The notes: generated from the sequence alone by a model not told the origin. 64,000 nt of DNA from PALSA-894 sp963734185 (GCA_963734185.1 CAVTGA010000002.1:682001-746000), one strand, 5' to 3'. Shown: positions 54,171 to 62,432, numbered from the stretch's first letter. Translations and numbers: made by a program.

Positions 54171-55739
54171 ATGACCCATACGGCGCTGCGCTCCGAATTC
54201 GAGCAACTGATCGACGTCTATGCGCCGGTCGGCCAGCTTGGCTCGGGCTTCACCTTCACCGAGGGGCCGGTGTGGCACCCGGTCGACCACTACCTGTTGT
54301 TCTCCGACATGCCGGCCGACGTGCGCCGCCGCTGGGACGCGCGCGGCGGCGTGCGCGAGGTGCGGCGGCCGTCGAACAAGCACAACGGGCTGACCTACGA
54401 CGCCGATCTGAACCTGATCGTATGCGAGCACGCGACCTCGAGCCTGGTGCGCGAGCGTACCGACGGGCGGCGCGAGGTGCTGGCATCACACTTCGAGGGC
54501 AAGGAGCTCAACTCGCCGAACGACGTCTGCGTGCGCTCCGACGGCGCGATCTACTTCAGCGATCCCTGGTACGGCCGCATGCCGGTGTACGGCGTGGAGC
54601 GACCGCGCCAGCTCGGCTTCCAGGGCGTCTATCGCCTCCCGCCGGGCGGCGGGCCGCCGCAGCTCCTGGTCGAGCGCACGCGCTTCGAGCAGCCGAACGG
54701 CCTGACCTTCTCGCCCGACGAGAAGCTGCTCTACGTCAACGACACCGTGACCTGCATGATCTGGGTGTTCGACGTGCAGCAGGACGGCGCGCTCGGCCCG
54801 GGGCGCATCTTCGCCAGCGGCATTCGCTCCGAGCTGGAGCCGGGCGTTCCCGACGGCATGAAATGCGACGCGCTTGGCAACATCTGGGTGACGGCGCCGG
54901 GCGGAGTCTGGGTCTACGCGCCGAGCGGCAGCCTGCTGGGCAAGGTGCGCGTTCCCGAATTGGTGTCGAATCTCGCCTGGGGCGGCGACGATTTCCACAC
55001 GCTGTTCATGACCGCGACGCACTCGGTCTACACGGTCAAGACCAAGGTCGGGCCGCGCACCGAGCCCTACATGCGCAGCCGCGGCGGCAGCGCCGCAACC
55101 GCCGAGCGTGCGCCGACGATCGCCGCCGACGGCGCGCTGCGCCTCGATCCGGCGCGTTGCGCGCTGATCATCCAGGACCTGCAGAACGACGTGATCATGG
55201 ACGGCGGCGCGTTCGCGGCGTCGGGCTCGCCCGAACACGCCAGGCAGCAGAACGTGGTCGAGAACGTGCGCCGCCTCGCCGACGCCGCGCGTGCCCGCGG
55301 CGTCGTGGTGATTCACGTGTGGTTCGTGGTCGAGCCGGGCGCGCCGGGCATGACGCTCAACGCGCCGCTGTTCGAAGGCGTGGTCGACAACAAGGCCATG
55401 GTGCGCGGCAGCTGGGGCGCCGCGCCGGTGGCGGGGCTCGAGCCCAAGACCGGCGATTTCGTGGTCGAGAAGATGCGCATGAGCGCCTGGGAGGGCACGC
55501 GGCTTGAGACCATGCTGCGCGCCACCGGGCGCGACACCATCATCAACACCGGCGCCTGGACCAACATGTCGGTCGAGCACACCGCGCGCACCGCCGCCGA
55601 CAAGGGCTATTTCGTGGTGCTGCCGGAGGACTGCTGCTCGACCATGAACGCCGACTGGCACAACGCCGCGATCAACTACGCGCTGCAGAACGTGTCGGTG
55701 GTGACGAAGGCGGATGCGGTGATCGCGGCGTTGGGGTGA
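54171..55739 (+). CDS. SMP-30/gluconolactonase domain fused to an isochorismatase-like hydrolase domain
   Basis: A 522-residue fusion. Residues about 10-300 are a six-bladed SMP-30/lactonase propeller (FTEGPVWHPVDHYLLFSDM, ELNSPNDVCVRSDGAIYFSDPWYG, EQPNGLTFSPDEKLLYVNDT, PDGMKCDALGNIWV), with the metal ligands Glu, Asn and Asp in place. Residues about 325-520 are an isochorismatase-like hydrolase (ALIIQDLQNDV, FVVEKMRMSAW, NTGAWTNMSVEHTARTAADKGY). Of its triad Asp336 and Lys434 are kept, but the nucleophilic Cys position is Ser467. The domains probably act in turn on one substrate, or the second is not a normal amidase. It is the last gene of the array. Confidence 0.9.
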   Translation: MTHTALRSEFEQLIDVYAPVGQLGSGFTFTEGPVWHPVDHYLLFSDMPADVRRRWDARGGVREVRRPSNKHNGLTYDADLNLIVCEHATSSLVRERTDGRREVLASHFEGKELNSPNDVCVRSDGAIYFSDPWYGRMPVYGVERPRQLGFQGVYRLPPGGGPPQLLVERTRFEQPNGLTFSPDEKLLYVNDTVTCMIWVFDVQQDGALGPGRIFASGIRSELEPGVPDGMKCDALGNIWVTAPGGVWVYAPSGSLLGKVRVPELVSNLAWGGDDFHTLFMTATHSVYTVKTKVGPRTEPYMRSRGGSAATAERAPTIAADGALRLDPARCALIIQDLQNDVIMDGGAFAASGSPEHARQQNVVENVRRLADAARARGVVVIHVWFVVEPGAPGMTLNAPLFEGVVDNKAMVRGSWGAAPVAGLEPKTGDFVVEKMRMSAWEGTRLETMLRATGRDTIINTGAWTNMSVEHTARTAADKGYFVVLPEDCCSTMNADWHNAAINYALQNVSVVTKADAVIAALG

Positions 55740-55775
55740 GAATGCGCCGCGAGCGCGACGGCCAATCGCAGCCCC

Positions 55776-57269
55776 TCACCGCACCATCAGCGGCAATCCG
55801 AGCAACCCCCAGTAGGGAATCGCCAGCATCGCGACGACGGCGGTGAGCACCAACATGCCAAGGCCGAAGCGGCGCATGTCGGCGCTGTTGAAGTAGCCGG
55901 TCTCGTAGGCCAACAGGTTGGCGGCGGTCTGCACCGGATAGAGAATGACGGCGTCGACCACCATCGTGATGATCAGGCCGCACACGATCGGGTTGAGGCC
56001 CGCGCTCTGCGCGATCGTCGTCGTGATCGGGATGAGCAGCGCGATGCACGCGGCAAGGTTGGTCACCGCGAGATGGATCAGCGCCGCGGCGGCGATGAGC
56101 GTGACGATCAGGAGATGCGGATAGGCGGTCAGGCTGGAGAGCTGCGCCAGGAACTTCGCTCCGAGCCAGGCCGCCGCGCCGGACTTCGTCATCAGGATCG
56201 CCAGCGACAGCGACGTCCCGACGGTGAGGATGAGGCCCCAGGAGAGGCGGGACTCGAACGCCTTCCAGGACAGGACTCCGATGCGCGGCGCGAGCAGCAG
56301 GGCGGCGCCGAGCAGCGCGGGGATCGCGGGCGAGAGCCCGTGAAACGAGTCGGTCAGCCACAGCGCCGAGGTCAGCGCGAGAACGGCGAGCGTCCGCAGC
56401 TCCAGCGGGGAGAACGGCTCGGCCTTGGGCGGGCCGGCGCCGTCGCCGATACCGGGCTCGAACTTGCCCACCATCAGTCGCAGAAGGACGGCGCCGAGGA
56501 ACAGCAGCGCGTAATACGGCAGCGCCATCAAGGCGAACCAGTGCAGCCAGGTGAAGCCGCCGAGCAGCGTCGCCGCGGTGATCGACGTGATGCCGCCGGT
56601 GAGCAGCGCCGACGAGGCCAGAGGGTTGAGCACGCCGAGCGCCAGCATCAGCGCGCGCCCGACATGGTCGGTGCGGCGGATGCCCATGGCGTCGAGCGCG
56701 TCGCGATAGGCCGGGATCAGGATCGCGTTGCGGGTGATGGCCGACGGGATGAGCAGCGCGAGGAGCGGAAAGCCTGCGATCATCTGCGCGTAGAGGCGGC
56801 TCGGCTTGCCCCGTGCGCCGCGATGCAGCAGGCGCGCGGCCCTGGCGGCGAGGCCGCTGGTCTCGACCGCGGTGCCGATCGCGACCGCGCCGATCAGGAA
56901 AAACGTCACGTCGGAAGCGAACCCACCGAGCACGTCGATCGGGCGCAGGCCGGGGCTCAATCCCATGAGGACCAGGAGCATCAAGGCCGTGACGCCGAGC
57001 GGGACCGCCTCGGACACCCACAGGATGGTCCCGGCGAGCATGACGCCGAGGATCGCCTGTCCGAGCGGCGTCAATCCGTCGAGCACCGGGCCGAAGCGCG
57101 CCAGGGCGTAGGCGGCGAGCGCGGCGAGGATGCAGGCCTCTTTCCAGGAGAGCGCCCAGGGTGACGGCAGGCTGGGCCGAGGATCCGGCCCCGGCACCGG
57201 GCCGGCCGCAGGCTGCGGCCGCTGGTCTGCCGGCCGGGCGGCGGCCCGTGCGTCCTGGTCGTTGGCCAT
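55776..57269 (-). CDS. SLC13/DASS-family anion transporter
   Basis: A 497-residue inner-membrane protein with about a dozen hydrophobic segments and a Pro/Ala-rich cytoplasmic N-tail of 40 residues. GLSPGLRPIDVLGGFASDVTFFLIGAVAIGTAVETSGLAARAA and LLIPSAITRNAILIPAYRDAL, then the second half ALIHLAVTNLAACIALLIPITTTIAQSAGLNP, are the two inverted DASS repeats with the SNT-like anion site replaced by SAITRN and VTNLAA. DASS carriers move di- and tricarboxylates with sodium or by exchange. As last gene of the phosphonate operon it may export or import the phosphonate product (inference). Confidence 0.88.
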   Translation of the reverse strand: MANDQDARAAARPADQRPQPAAGPVPGPDPRPSLPSPWALSWKEACILAALAAYALARFGPVLDGLTPLGQAILGVMLAGTILWVSEAVPLGVTALMLLVLMGLSPGLRPIDVLGGFASDVTFFLIGAVAIGTAVETSGLAARAARLLHRGARGKPSRLYAQMIAGFPLLALLIPSAITRNAILIPAYRDALDAMGIRRTDHVGRALMLALGVLNPLASSALLTGGITSITAATLLGGFTWLHWFALMALPYYALLFLGAVLLRLMVGKFEPGIGDGAGPPKAEPFSPLELRTLAVLALTSALWLTDSFHGLSPAIPALLGAALLLAPRIGVLSWKAFESRLSWGLILTVGTSLSLAILMTKSGAAAWLGAKFLAQLSSLTAYPHLLIVTLIAAAALIHLAVTNLAACIALLIPITTTIAQSAGLNPIVCGLIITMVVDAVILYPVQTAANLLAYETGYFNSADMRRFGLGMLVLTAVVAMLAIPYWGLLGLPLMVR

Positions 57270-57279
57270 CGGACGAACC

Positions 57280-58392
57280 TTATCCGGTCATGGCCCGCGC
57301 GGCAGGGCGCCCGGATCGCGCGACACGCAGGAAAGCCGGCGCAGCGACGACGGCTTGAGCGAATTCGTCCGTTCCAAGCGGTCCCCCCAGATCGGCGGTG
57401 CGCGAGCGCGGATCGGCGAGCGTCTCGTCGATCGCCTCGCCGAGCTGGCGCGCCGCAGCGCTCAAGTCCGGGCGCGAATGGCGCAGGCCGAGCCACTCCA
57501 GCAGCATCGCGGTCGACAGCATGAGTCCGGTCGGGTTCGCCAGGTTCTTTCCGGCGATATCCGGCGCGGAGCCGTGCGAGGCCTGTGCCATCGCGATATT
57601 CTCTCCGACGTTCAGGGACGGCGAAAGGCCCAATCCCCCGCTCAGTTCGGCCGCTTCGTTCGACAGGATATCACCGAACATGTTGGTCGTCAGCACGACG
57701 TCGAAGCGCTCGCCCTGGCGCACCAGCGCGGCGGCCGCGGCATCGACCAGCATCTCCTCCAGGGCGACGTCCGGATACGCCGCGCCGATCTCGCGCACCG
57801 ACTGCAGGAACAGCCCCTCGGAGATCTTCAGCACGTTGGCCTTGTGGACAACCGTCACCTTGCGCCGCCGCGTGCGGGCAAGCTCGAACGCCATGCGGGC
57901 GACACGGTGCGAGGCCGCGCGCGTGATCTTGCGCAACGCGAAGGCGGTATCCGGGTCGGGCATGAACTCGCCGGCGCCGGCGTGCATGGCGCGGCTGGCG
58001 TAAAAGCCCTCGGTGTTCTCGCGCACCAGGACCAGATCCATACGGGAGCCGTCGCGTGCGGGCCGCACCCGGCTCGGGCGGATGTTGGCGTAAAGGCAGA
58101 GCCCGGTCCTGAATTCGTGGGAGGGATTGAGTCCGCCCTTCTCCTTCGCCGGGTACTGATAGGTCGACAGCGGGCCGAGCACGAAACCGTCGGCCTCGCG
58201 CACCATGCGCCAGACCGTGTCGGGAAGCGTCGTGCCGCAGCGTGCGAGGCTCGCAAGCCCGACCTCGACCTCCTCGACGGCAAGGCCGAGCCCGCAGGCC
58301 TCGTTCAGCTGCGCCAGCGCGAGCGACGCCGCGCGCGCGATCTCCGGCCCGATCCCGTCGCCGGGAAGCACCAGCACCCTGAGGGCGGCCAT
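57280..58392 (-). CDS. Isocitrate/isopropylmalate dehydrogenase-family enzyme (FrbB-like candidate)
   Basis: A 370-residue NAD(P)-dependent beta-decarboxylating dehydrogenase. LPGDGIGPEI at 9-18, YANIRPSRVRP with the substrate Arg, VRENTEGFYASR, KVTVVHKANVLKISEGLF and TTNMFGDILSNEAAELSGGLGLSPSLNVG are intact. RENTEG marks the isocitrate/homoisocitrate type rather than leucine-type LeuB. In FR-900098 biosynthesis a homologous enzyme converts phosphonomethyl-isomalate to 2-oxo-4-phosphonobutyrate. It starts 6 bases after the PEP mutase stop, in the same operon, which supports that role. Confidence 0.87.
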   Translation of the reverse strand: MAALRVLVLPGDGIGPEIARAASLALAQLNEACGLGLAVEEVEVGLASLARCGTTLPDTVWRMVREADGFVLGPLSTYQYPAKEKGGLNPSHEFRTGLCLYANIRPSRVRPARDGSRMDLVLVRENTEGFYASRAMHAGAGEFMPDPDTAFALRKITRAASHRVARMAFELARTRRRKVTVVHKANVLKISEGLFLQSVREIGAAYPDVALEEMLVDAAAAALVRQGERFDVVLTTNMFGDILSNEAAELSGGLGLSPSLNVGENIAMAQASHGSAPDIAGKNLANPTGLMLSTAMLLEWLGLRHSRPDLSAAARQLGEAIDETLADPRSRTADLGGPLGTDEFAQAVVAAPAFLRVARSGRPAARAMTG

Positions 58393-58398
58393 GCCGGA

Positions 58399-59349
58399 TC
58401 AGCCGCCTATGCTGCGCCGCTGCTCCCGACTGAGCGCGTCGTTGTAGCCGACGATGCGGAACAGCTCGGACACCGGCGTGCACACGTTGTCGACCTCGAG
58501 GGTGCGGTCGTTGCGCAGGATCTGCTCGCACACATTGCGCATGGCGAAGTGCGCGGCGCGCAACATGTGATTGGCGTGCACCACGATGCGCGCGCCGCGG
58601 TCGAACAGCTCCTGGGCCGTGACCATGTTGTAGGTCGTCGGCACGCACATGATCGGCCGGTTCATGCGCAATTCCTCGCACAACGCCCGATAGCCTTCGA
58701 GGAACTGATAGATGCTCTCCGGATCGCGCGACTTGGAATGGATCATGATCCCGTCGGCCCCGCCGAGCAGATAGATGCGCGCGCGGTGGAGCGCGTCTTC
58801 GACGCCGTGTCCCGCGATGAGGCTTTCGAGCCGGGCGAAGATCAGGAAGTCGCGCGACTTGAGCAGTGGCTTGGTGAAGCGGATCTTCTCGGCGAAGCGG
58901 CCCGGCTCCTCCAGTACGTGTGTCGAGTTCTGCGACAGGCTGTTGCGCTTGGGGTGCTGCTTGTCCTCGATCACGATGGCACAGACCCCCATCGCTTCGA
59001 GGCGCGAGCACAGGTACTCGAACATCGTGGGGTCGCCGCCGGTGTCGCCGTCGACGATGACGATCTTTGAGGTGACGTTGATGATCTCCTCGATCAGCTC
59101 GAGGCGCCGCTCGAGGATGTACATCTCCATGTCGGGCAAGCCGCGCGAGGCCGAGGAAGTCAGGCTCGAGATCCACAAGCCGTCGAACTCGACCGCCGCC
59201 TTGTCGGAGAGCGCGAGCTGCGTCGTGCCGCCGACGAGAGCCGAGAGACCGCTGTGCGCCTCGATCAGGCGAAGATTATGACCGGCCACAAGGCGCTCGC
59301 GAAGGTGCGGGCGCCGATGCTCGGCTAGAACGCGATACGCGAGAGTCAT
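58399..59349 (-). CDS. pepM: Phosphoenolpyruvate mutase
   Basis: A 316-residue enzyme that forms the carbon-phosphorus bond of phosphonopyruvate. The motif EDKQHPKRNS at 128-137 is the diagnostic EDKxxxKxNS of true PEP mutases, absent from isocitrate lyases and methylisocitrate lyases. Asp100 and Asp102 in VDGDTGG and Glu128 fit the magnesium site; RLIEAHSGLSAL at 27-38 is the usual opening. Start ATG 59349 has a strong AAGGAGG. No phosphonopyruvate decarboxylase gene is near. Instead the gene is embedded among homocitrate-synthase-, aconitase- and isocitrate-dehydrogenase-like genes, which could pull the unfavourable mutase equilibrium by condensing phosphonopyruvate with acetyl-CoA. Confidence 0.93.
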   Translation of the reverse strand: MTLAYRVLAEHRRPHLRERLVAGHNLRLIEAHSGLSALVGGTTQLALSDKAAVEFDGLWISSLTSSASRGLPDMEMYILERRLELIEEIINVTSKIVIVDGDTGGDPTMFEYLCSRLEAMGVCAIVIEDKQHPKRNSLSQNSTHVLEEPGRFAEKIRFTKPLLKSRDFLIFARLESLIAGHGVEDALHRARIYLLGGADGIMIHSKSRDPESIYQFLEGYRALCEELRMNRPIMCVPTTYNMVTAQELFDRGARIVVHANHMLRAAHFAMRNVCEQILRNDRTLEVDNVCTPVSELFRIVGYNDALSREQRRSIGG

Positions 59350-59370
59350 GCTGCCTCCTTGTGCACTGCG

Positions 59371-59889
59371 CTATGCGCTGGCCGCCATCGGCCGGTGCGC
59401 GACGTTTTTCAATCGCTTCTCCACCAGGGCCAAAAGGCCGCCCTGTTCGATCATGTCCAGCATCATCGCCGGCGGCGGGCTGAAGGCGACGATGCCGGTG
59501 TCGCCGTCGATCCGGCCTTCGTTGAGATGCAACGTCACGCGGTCGAGATCGCGCATCGGCGCATCGGGAAGATTGACCGCCGCGAGGCCGAGATTCCACG
59601 CGTTGCGGAAGAAGATGCGCCCGAACCTCGGGGCGAAGACGGCGACGACTCCGGCCGCCATCAGTGAAGAGACCGCCTGCTCGCGCGAGCTGCCGATCCC
59701 GAACGTATCCTGCGAGAGGATGGCGTCCCCGGGCGCGAGCGTTGCCGCAAACCCGGGGAGCAGATTCTCGAACACGTGCTTGGCCAGCTCTCTCGTGTCC
59801 GTGAACATGTGCTTGTAGCGGCCGGGAATGATGTCGTCGGTCGAGATCACTCCCGAGATGGTCCTGATGCGCAGCGCGAGCGGTTTCAT
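59371..59889 (-). CDS. Aconitase/isopropylmalate-isomerase-type hydro-lyase, small subunit
   Basis: A 172-residue LeuD-like swivel-domain subunit. FGIGSSREQA is the conserved catalytic-loop motif (GxGSSRE). The substrate loop after STDDIIP reads GRYKHM, unlike the YLV-type loop reported for isopropylmalate isomerases or YLRT of homoaconitases, and adds basic residues. The start overlaps the large-subunit stop (ATGA). By context it would isomerise 2-phosphonomethylmalate to 3-phosphonomethylmalate together with the large subunit. Confidence 0.87.
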   Translation of the reverse strand: MKPLALRIRTISGVISTDDIIPGRYKHMFTDTRELAKHVFENLLPGFAATLAPGDAILSQDTFGIGSSREQAVSSLMAAGVVAVFAPRFGRIFFRNAWNLGLAAVNLPDAPMRDLDRVTLHLNEGRIDGDTGIVAFSPPPAMMLDMIEQGGLLALVEKRLKNVAHRPMAASA

Positions 59890-61109
59890 GCGAGGTCCGC
59901 CAGTCTGGGAATCTCGCCGCGGATGGCCGTGTGCGCGGCAACGATCGGCGAGGACAGGTAGATCGCGGCCTCCGCATTGCCCATGCGGCCGAGGAAGTTG
60001 CGGTTCATCGTCGAGAGCACCCGGTCGCCCGACGCCGGAATGCTGCCTTGCGTCCCGAGACATGCGCTGCACCCGGGCGGGGTCACGATCGCGCCGGCCC
60101 GCGTCAGCGTCTCGATGTAACCGTGCTGGATCGCATCGAGATAGACTTGCTGCGAGCCGGGGGTCACCAAGCAATAGACCCGGGGATGGACCGGAGCCGA
60201 TCCGAGGACGCGTGCGATCTCGGCCATGTCCTCAAGCCGGCCGTTGGTGCAGGTGCCGACGAAGACGTAGTCGATCTTCTGCCCCTTGCACTCGTCGAGC
60301 GGAACGCCGTTGGCGGGCGAATTCGGCAGCGCCACCATCGGCGGCAGATCCGTGATGTCGAGCCGCATCCGCCTGGCATCCCCGCTTTCCGGCAGAACGA
60401 CGGGCCGCATCGCCGCCGGTCGGCCCCGGCCGGGCGGAAGAAACGTGATCTTGGCGCCCATCTCGACGCCGAGATTGGCGAGCGTCGCGGCACTATCCAG
60501 GCTGAGATCCTCGACCCACGAGCCGGCCCATTCGACCGACTTGTAGAAGAAAGGCTCCTGGCCGATGCGCGCGAGCAGATAGAGGACGACGTCCTTCGCG
60601 CCGGTGAAGCGTCCCGGCTCGCCGAGCGTCTCGAGCCACAGCGTCTCGGGCACCCGCAGCCAGGTTTCACCGGTCACCATGGCGGCGGCCGTGTCCGACG
60701 CTCCCATGCCGAGGGCGAGACACTGCGTCACGCCGCCGGTGCAGGTATGGGAGTCGGAGCCGATCACGATCGTCCCGGGCTCGTACCAGCCGATCTCCAA
60801 GGCGAGCACGTGGCTGATGCCGGTTCCGGGGCGAAATACCCGAACGTCCAGCTCGGCCGCGAAGTCGCTCGCCTCGCGCAGGCGGTTGGCGATGTGCTTG
60901 TCCGGCGCGATCACGGAGTGGTCGAAAAAGATCCCGACGCGCTCCCGATCGAACACCGAGTTGAAGCCGTGCTTCCTGAACAGCTCGCGAATGGTGGGCG
61001 AGTTTCCGTCCTGCACGTAAACTCTGTCCACCTTCGCGGTGACCAGGTCGCCGGGCGTGACCTTGTCCCGCCCGGCGTGCGCGGCGATGATCTCTTCTAC
61101 GAGGCTCAT
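59886..61109 (-). CDS. Aconitase/isopropylmalate-isomerase-type hydro-lyase, large subunit
   Basis: A 407-residue [4Fe-4S] hydro-lyase of the LeuC/homoaconitase group. Cysteines 287, 347 and 350 (GTCTNGR and GCSACLG) have the spacing of the LeuC cluster ligands. VIGSDSHTCTGG and FFDHSVIAPDK are active-site segments. The length is that of the compact archaeal-type LeuC, shorter than E. coli LeuC (466). It overlaps the synthase stop by 4 bases and the small-subunit start by 4 bases. In the FR-900098 and pantaphos pathways homologous enzymes act on phosphonomethylmalate. Confidence 0.9.
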   Translation of the reverse strand: MSLVEEIIAAHAGRDKVTPGDLVTAKVDRVYVQDGNSPTIRELFRKHGFNSVFDRERVGIFFDHSVIAPDKHIANRLREASDFAAELDVRVFRPGTGISHVLALEIGWYEPGTIVIGSDSHTCTGGVTQCLALGMGASDTAAAMVTGETWLRVPETLWLETLGEPGRFTGAKDVVLYLLARIGQEPFFYKSVEWAGSWVEDLSLDSAATLANLGVEMGAKITFLPPGRGRPAAMRPVVLPESGDARRMRLDITDLPPMVALPNSPANGVPLDECKGQKIDYVFVGTCTNGRLEDMAEIARVLGSAPVHPRVYCLVTPGSQQVYLDAIQHGYIETLTRAGAIVTPPGCSACLGTQGSIPASGDRVLSTMNRNFLGRMGNAEAAIYLSSPIVAAHTAIRGEIPRLADLA

Positions 61110-62260
61110 CCGACTGCCCTCTGCGCTGGGCGCGCCGTCGCGGCCGCAATGCCCGCATACAGGGCGCAGAACTGTTCCTCGCTCAGGGCTCCGCTTTGCC
61201 GGATCGCAACGACCCGCACCTCGGCGAGGCAGCGGCCGAGCGCGTCCTCGTCCGGCTCGATGTTGCGTTCCTGCAGCACGTGACGCAGCAGCGCACGTCC
61301 CGAGTGCTTGCCGATCACGAGCTGGCGCTTGTTGCCGACTTCCTCGGGCGGGAACGGCTCGAAGGTCTTGCCGTCCTTCAGCATCCCCTTGGTGTGGATG
61401 CCCGACTCATGGGCAAACACATTGGTCCCGACGATCGGCTGCCAGGCCGGAATCGGCTGGCGGCTCGCGCGCGAGACCAGCAACGCCAGCTCCTGCAGGC
61501 GTTCGGTCTTGAGGCCGAGATCGCGGCCGTAGAGATGCTTGAGCGCCATGCACATCTGCGCGAGGTCGGGCATCCCGGCGCGCTCGCCCATGCTGTTGAC
61601 GCAGACATGGAAGTACCGCGCGCCGGCGTGCAGACCGGCGAGCGTATTTGCCACGGCCAGGCCGAAGTCGTTGTGGCAGTGGCACTGCGTGTCGATCGTG
61701 GAAACTTCTCCCACGCTGCTCACGCGCAAGGCGTAGCCTTCCGGCCCGAGAATGCCGATCGTGTCGGAGAGCCGCAGGCGGTCGGCGCCGGCCTCGGCCA
61801 CTGCGCAGGCGTATTCCTGGAGGAACGGAATTTCGGTGCGGCCGACGTCCTCCGCACTGATCGACACGAAGGCACCGCGGTCCTTGACGTACTTGACCAG
61901 GTCCGCCGCGGCCGGCAGCAGCCATTTCTGGTCGCGTCCGATGCTCTTGTTGAGATGGATAGTCGAGGTCGGCAGGCCGATGTGGATGGCTTCGAACCCC
62001 ATGTCGAGCGTGAAGGCAATGTCGTCGCGGATGCCGCGGTTCCAGCCGATCAGCATCACCTCTTTCTTGCGTTCGAGCATGGCGCGAAGAGTGTCGAGCT
62101 CTTCGCCTCCCATCGCCGGAATGCCGGGCTCGATCCATTTAACGCCGAGATCGATCAGGGCGTTGAAGATCGCGAGCTTGGTTTCCTTCGAGAATGCGAC
62201 ACCGGGCGCCTGCTCGCCGTCGCGCAACGTGGTGTCTTCCATGATGATGTCGGTACGCAC
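61106..62260 (-). CDS. Homocitrate/isopropylmalate synthase-family enzyme (candidate 2-phosphonomethylmalate synthase)
   Basis: A 384-residue DRE-TIM acyltransferase that condenses a 2-oxo acid with acetyl-CoA. EDTTLRDGEQAPGVAFS at 8-24, DTQCHCHNDFGLAVANTLAG (metal HxH), NSMGERAGMPDL and FAHESGIHTKGML (catalytic His) are all present. The closest general family is NifV/homocitrate synthase. Beside a PEP mutase the likely oxo acid is phosphonopyruvate, as for FrbC and HvrC, giving 2-phosphonomethylmalate. First gene of the operon; start ATG 62260. A nitrogenase role (NifV) is less likely because no nif gene is in view. Confidence 0.88.
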   Translation of the reverse strand: MRTDIIMEDTTLRDGEQAPGVAFSKETKLAIFNALIDLGVKWIEPGIPAMGGEELDTLRAMLERKKEVMLIGWNRGIRDDIAFTLDMGFEAIHIGLPTSTIHLNKSIGRDQKWLLPAAADLVKYVKDRGAFVSISAEDVGRTEIPFLQEYACAVAEAGADRLRLSDTIGILGPEGYALRVSSVGEVSTIDTQCHCHNDFGLAVANTLAGLHAGARYFHVCVNSMGERAGMPDLAQMCMALKHLYGRDLGLKTERLQELALLVSRASRQPIPAWQPIVGTNVFAHESGIHTKGMLKDGKTFEPFPPEEVGNKRQLVIGKHSGRALLRHVLQERNIEPDEDALGRCLAEVRVVAIRQSGALSEEQFCALYAGIAAATARPAQRAVG

Positions 62261-62410
62261 AGAACGCCTCCTCTATTGTCCCGATGGATTCGCAGCTCCC
62301 CCGAGCCCCAGTCGCAAGATTTCTGGATATTCCCTCCCCGCATCGACTGGCTTGGCGGGCGCAACGATGCCCCACCTCCCGCCGTACAAGTCGCGGCAGG
62401 GCTGATTTTG

Positions 62411-62432
62411 TTTGTTACAGCTTTGTGACAGC
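62411..62432. promoter_or_regulatory. Tandem 11-bp direct repeat upstream of the phosphonate operon
   Basis: TTTGTTACAGC (62411-62421) is followed at once by TTTGTGACAGC (62422-62432), identical but for one base. The 11-base period places both on one face of the helix. PhoB boxes in alphaproteobacteria are also 11-bp direct repeats containing TGTCA-like cores; the complement here reads GCTGTCACAAA and GCTGTAACAAA, close to that pattern. A phosphate-responsive operator is therefore a reasonable guess. Confidence 0.45.

Noticed and set aside
58399..59349. Methylisocitrate or isocitrate lyase
   Set aside because: Those enzymes carry a KKCGH-type motif; this protein has EDKxxxKxNS, which marks PEP mutase.
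59371..62260. Leucine biosynthesis or nitrogenase homocitrate (nifV) genes
   Set aside because: A PEP mutase lies between the isomerase and dehydrogenase genes, the dehydrogenase has the isocitrate-type RENTEG motif rather than the LeuB pattern, and no nif gene is in the window.
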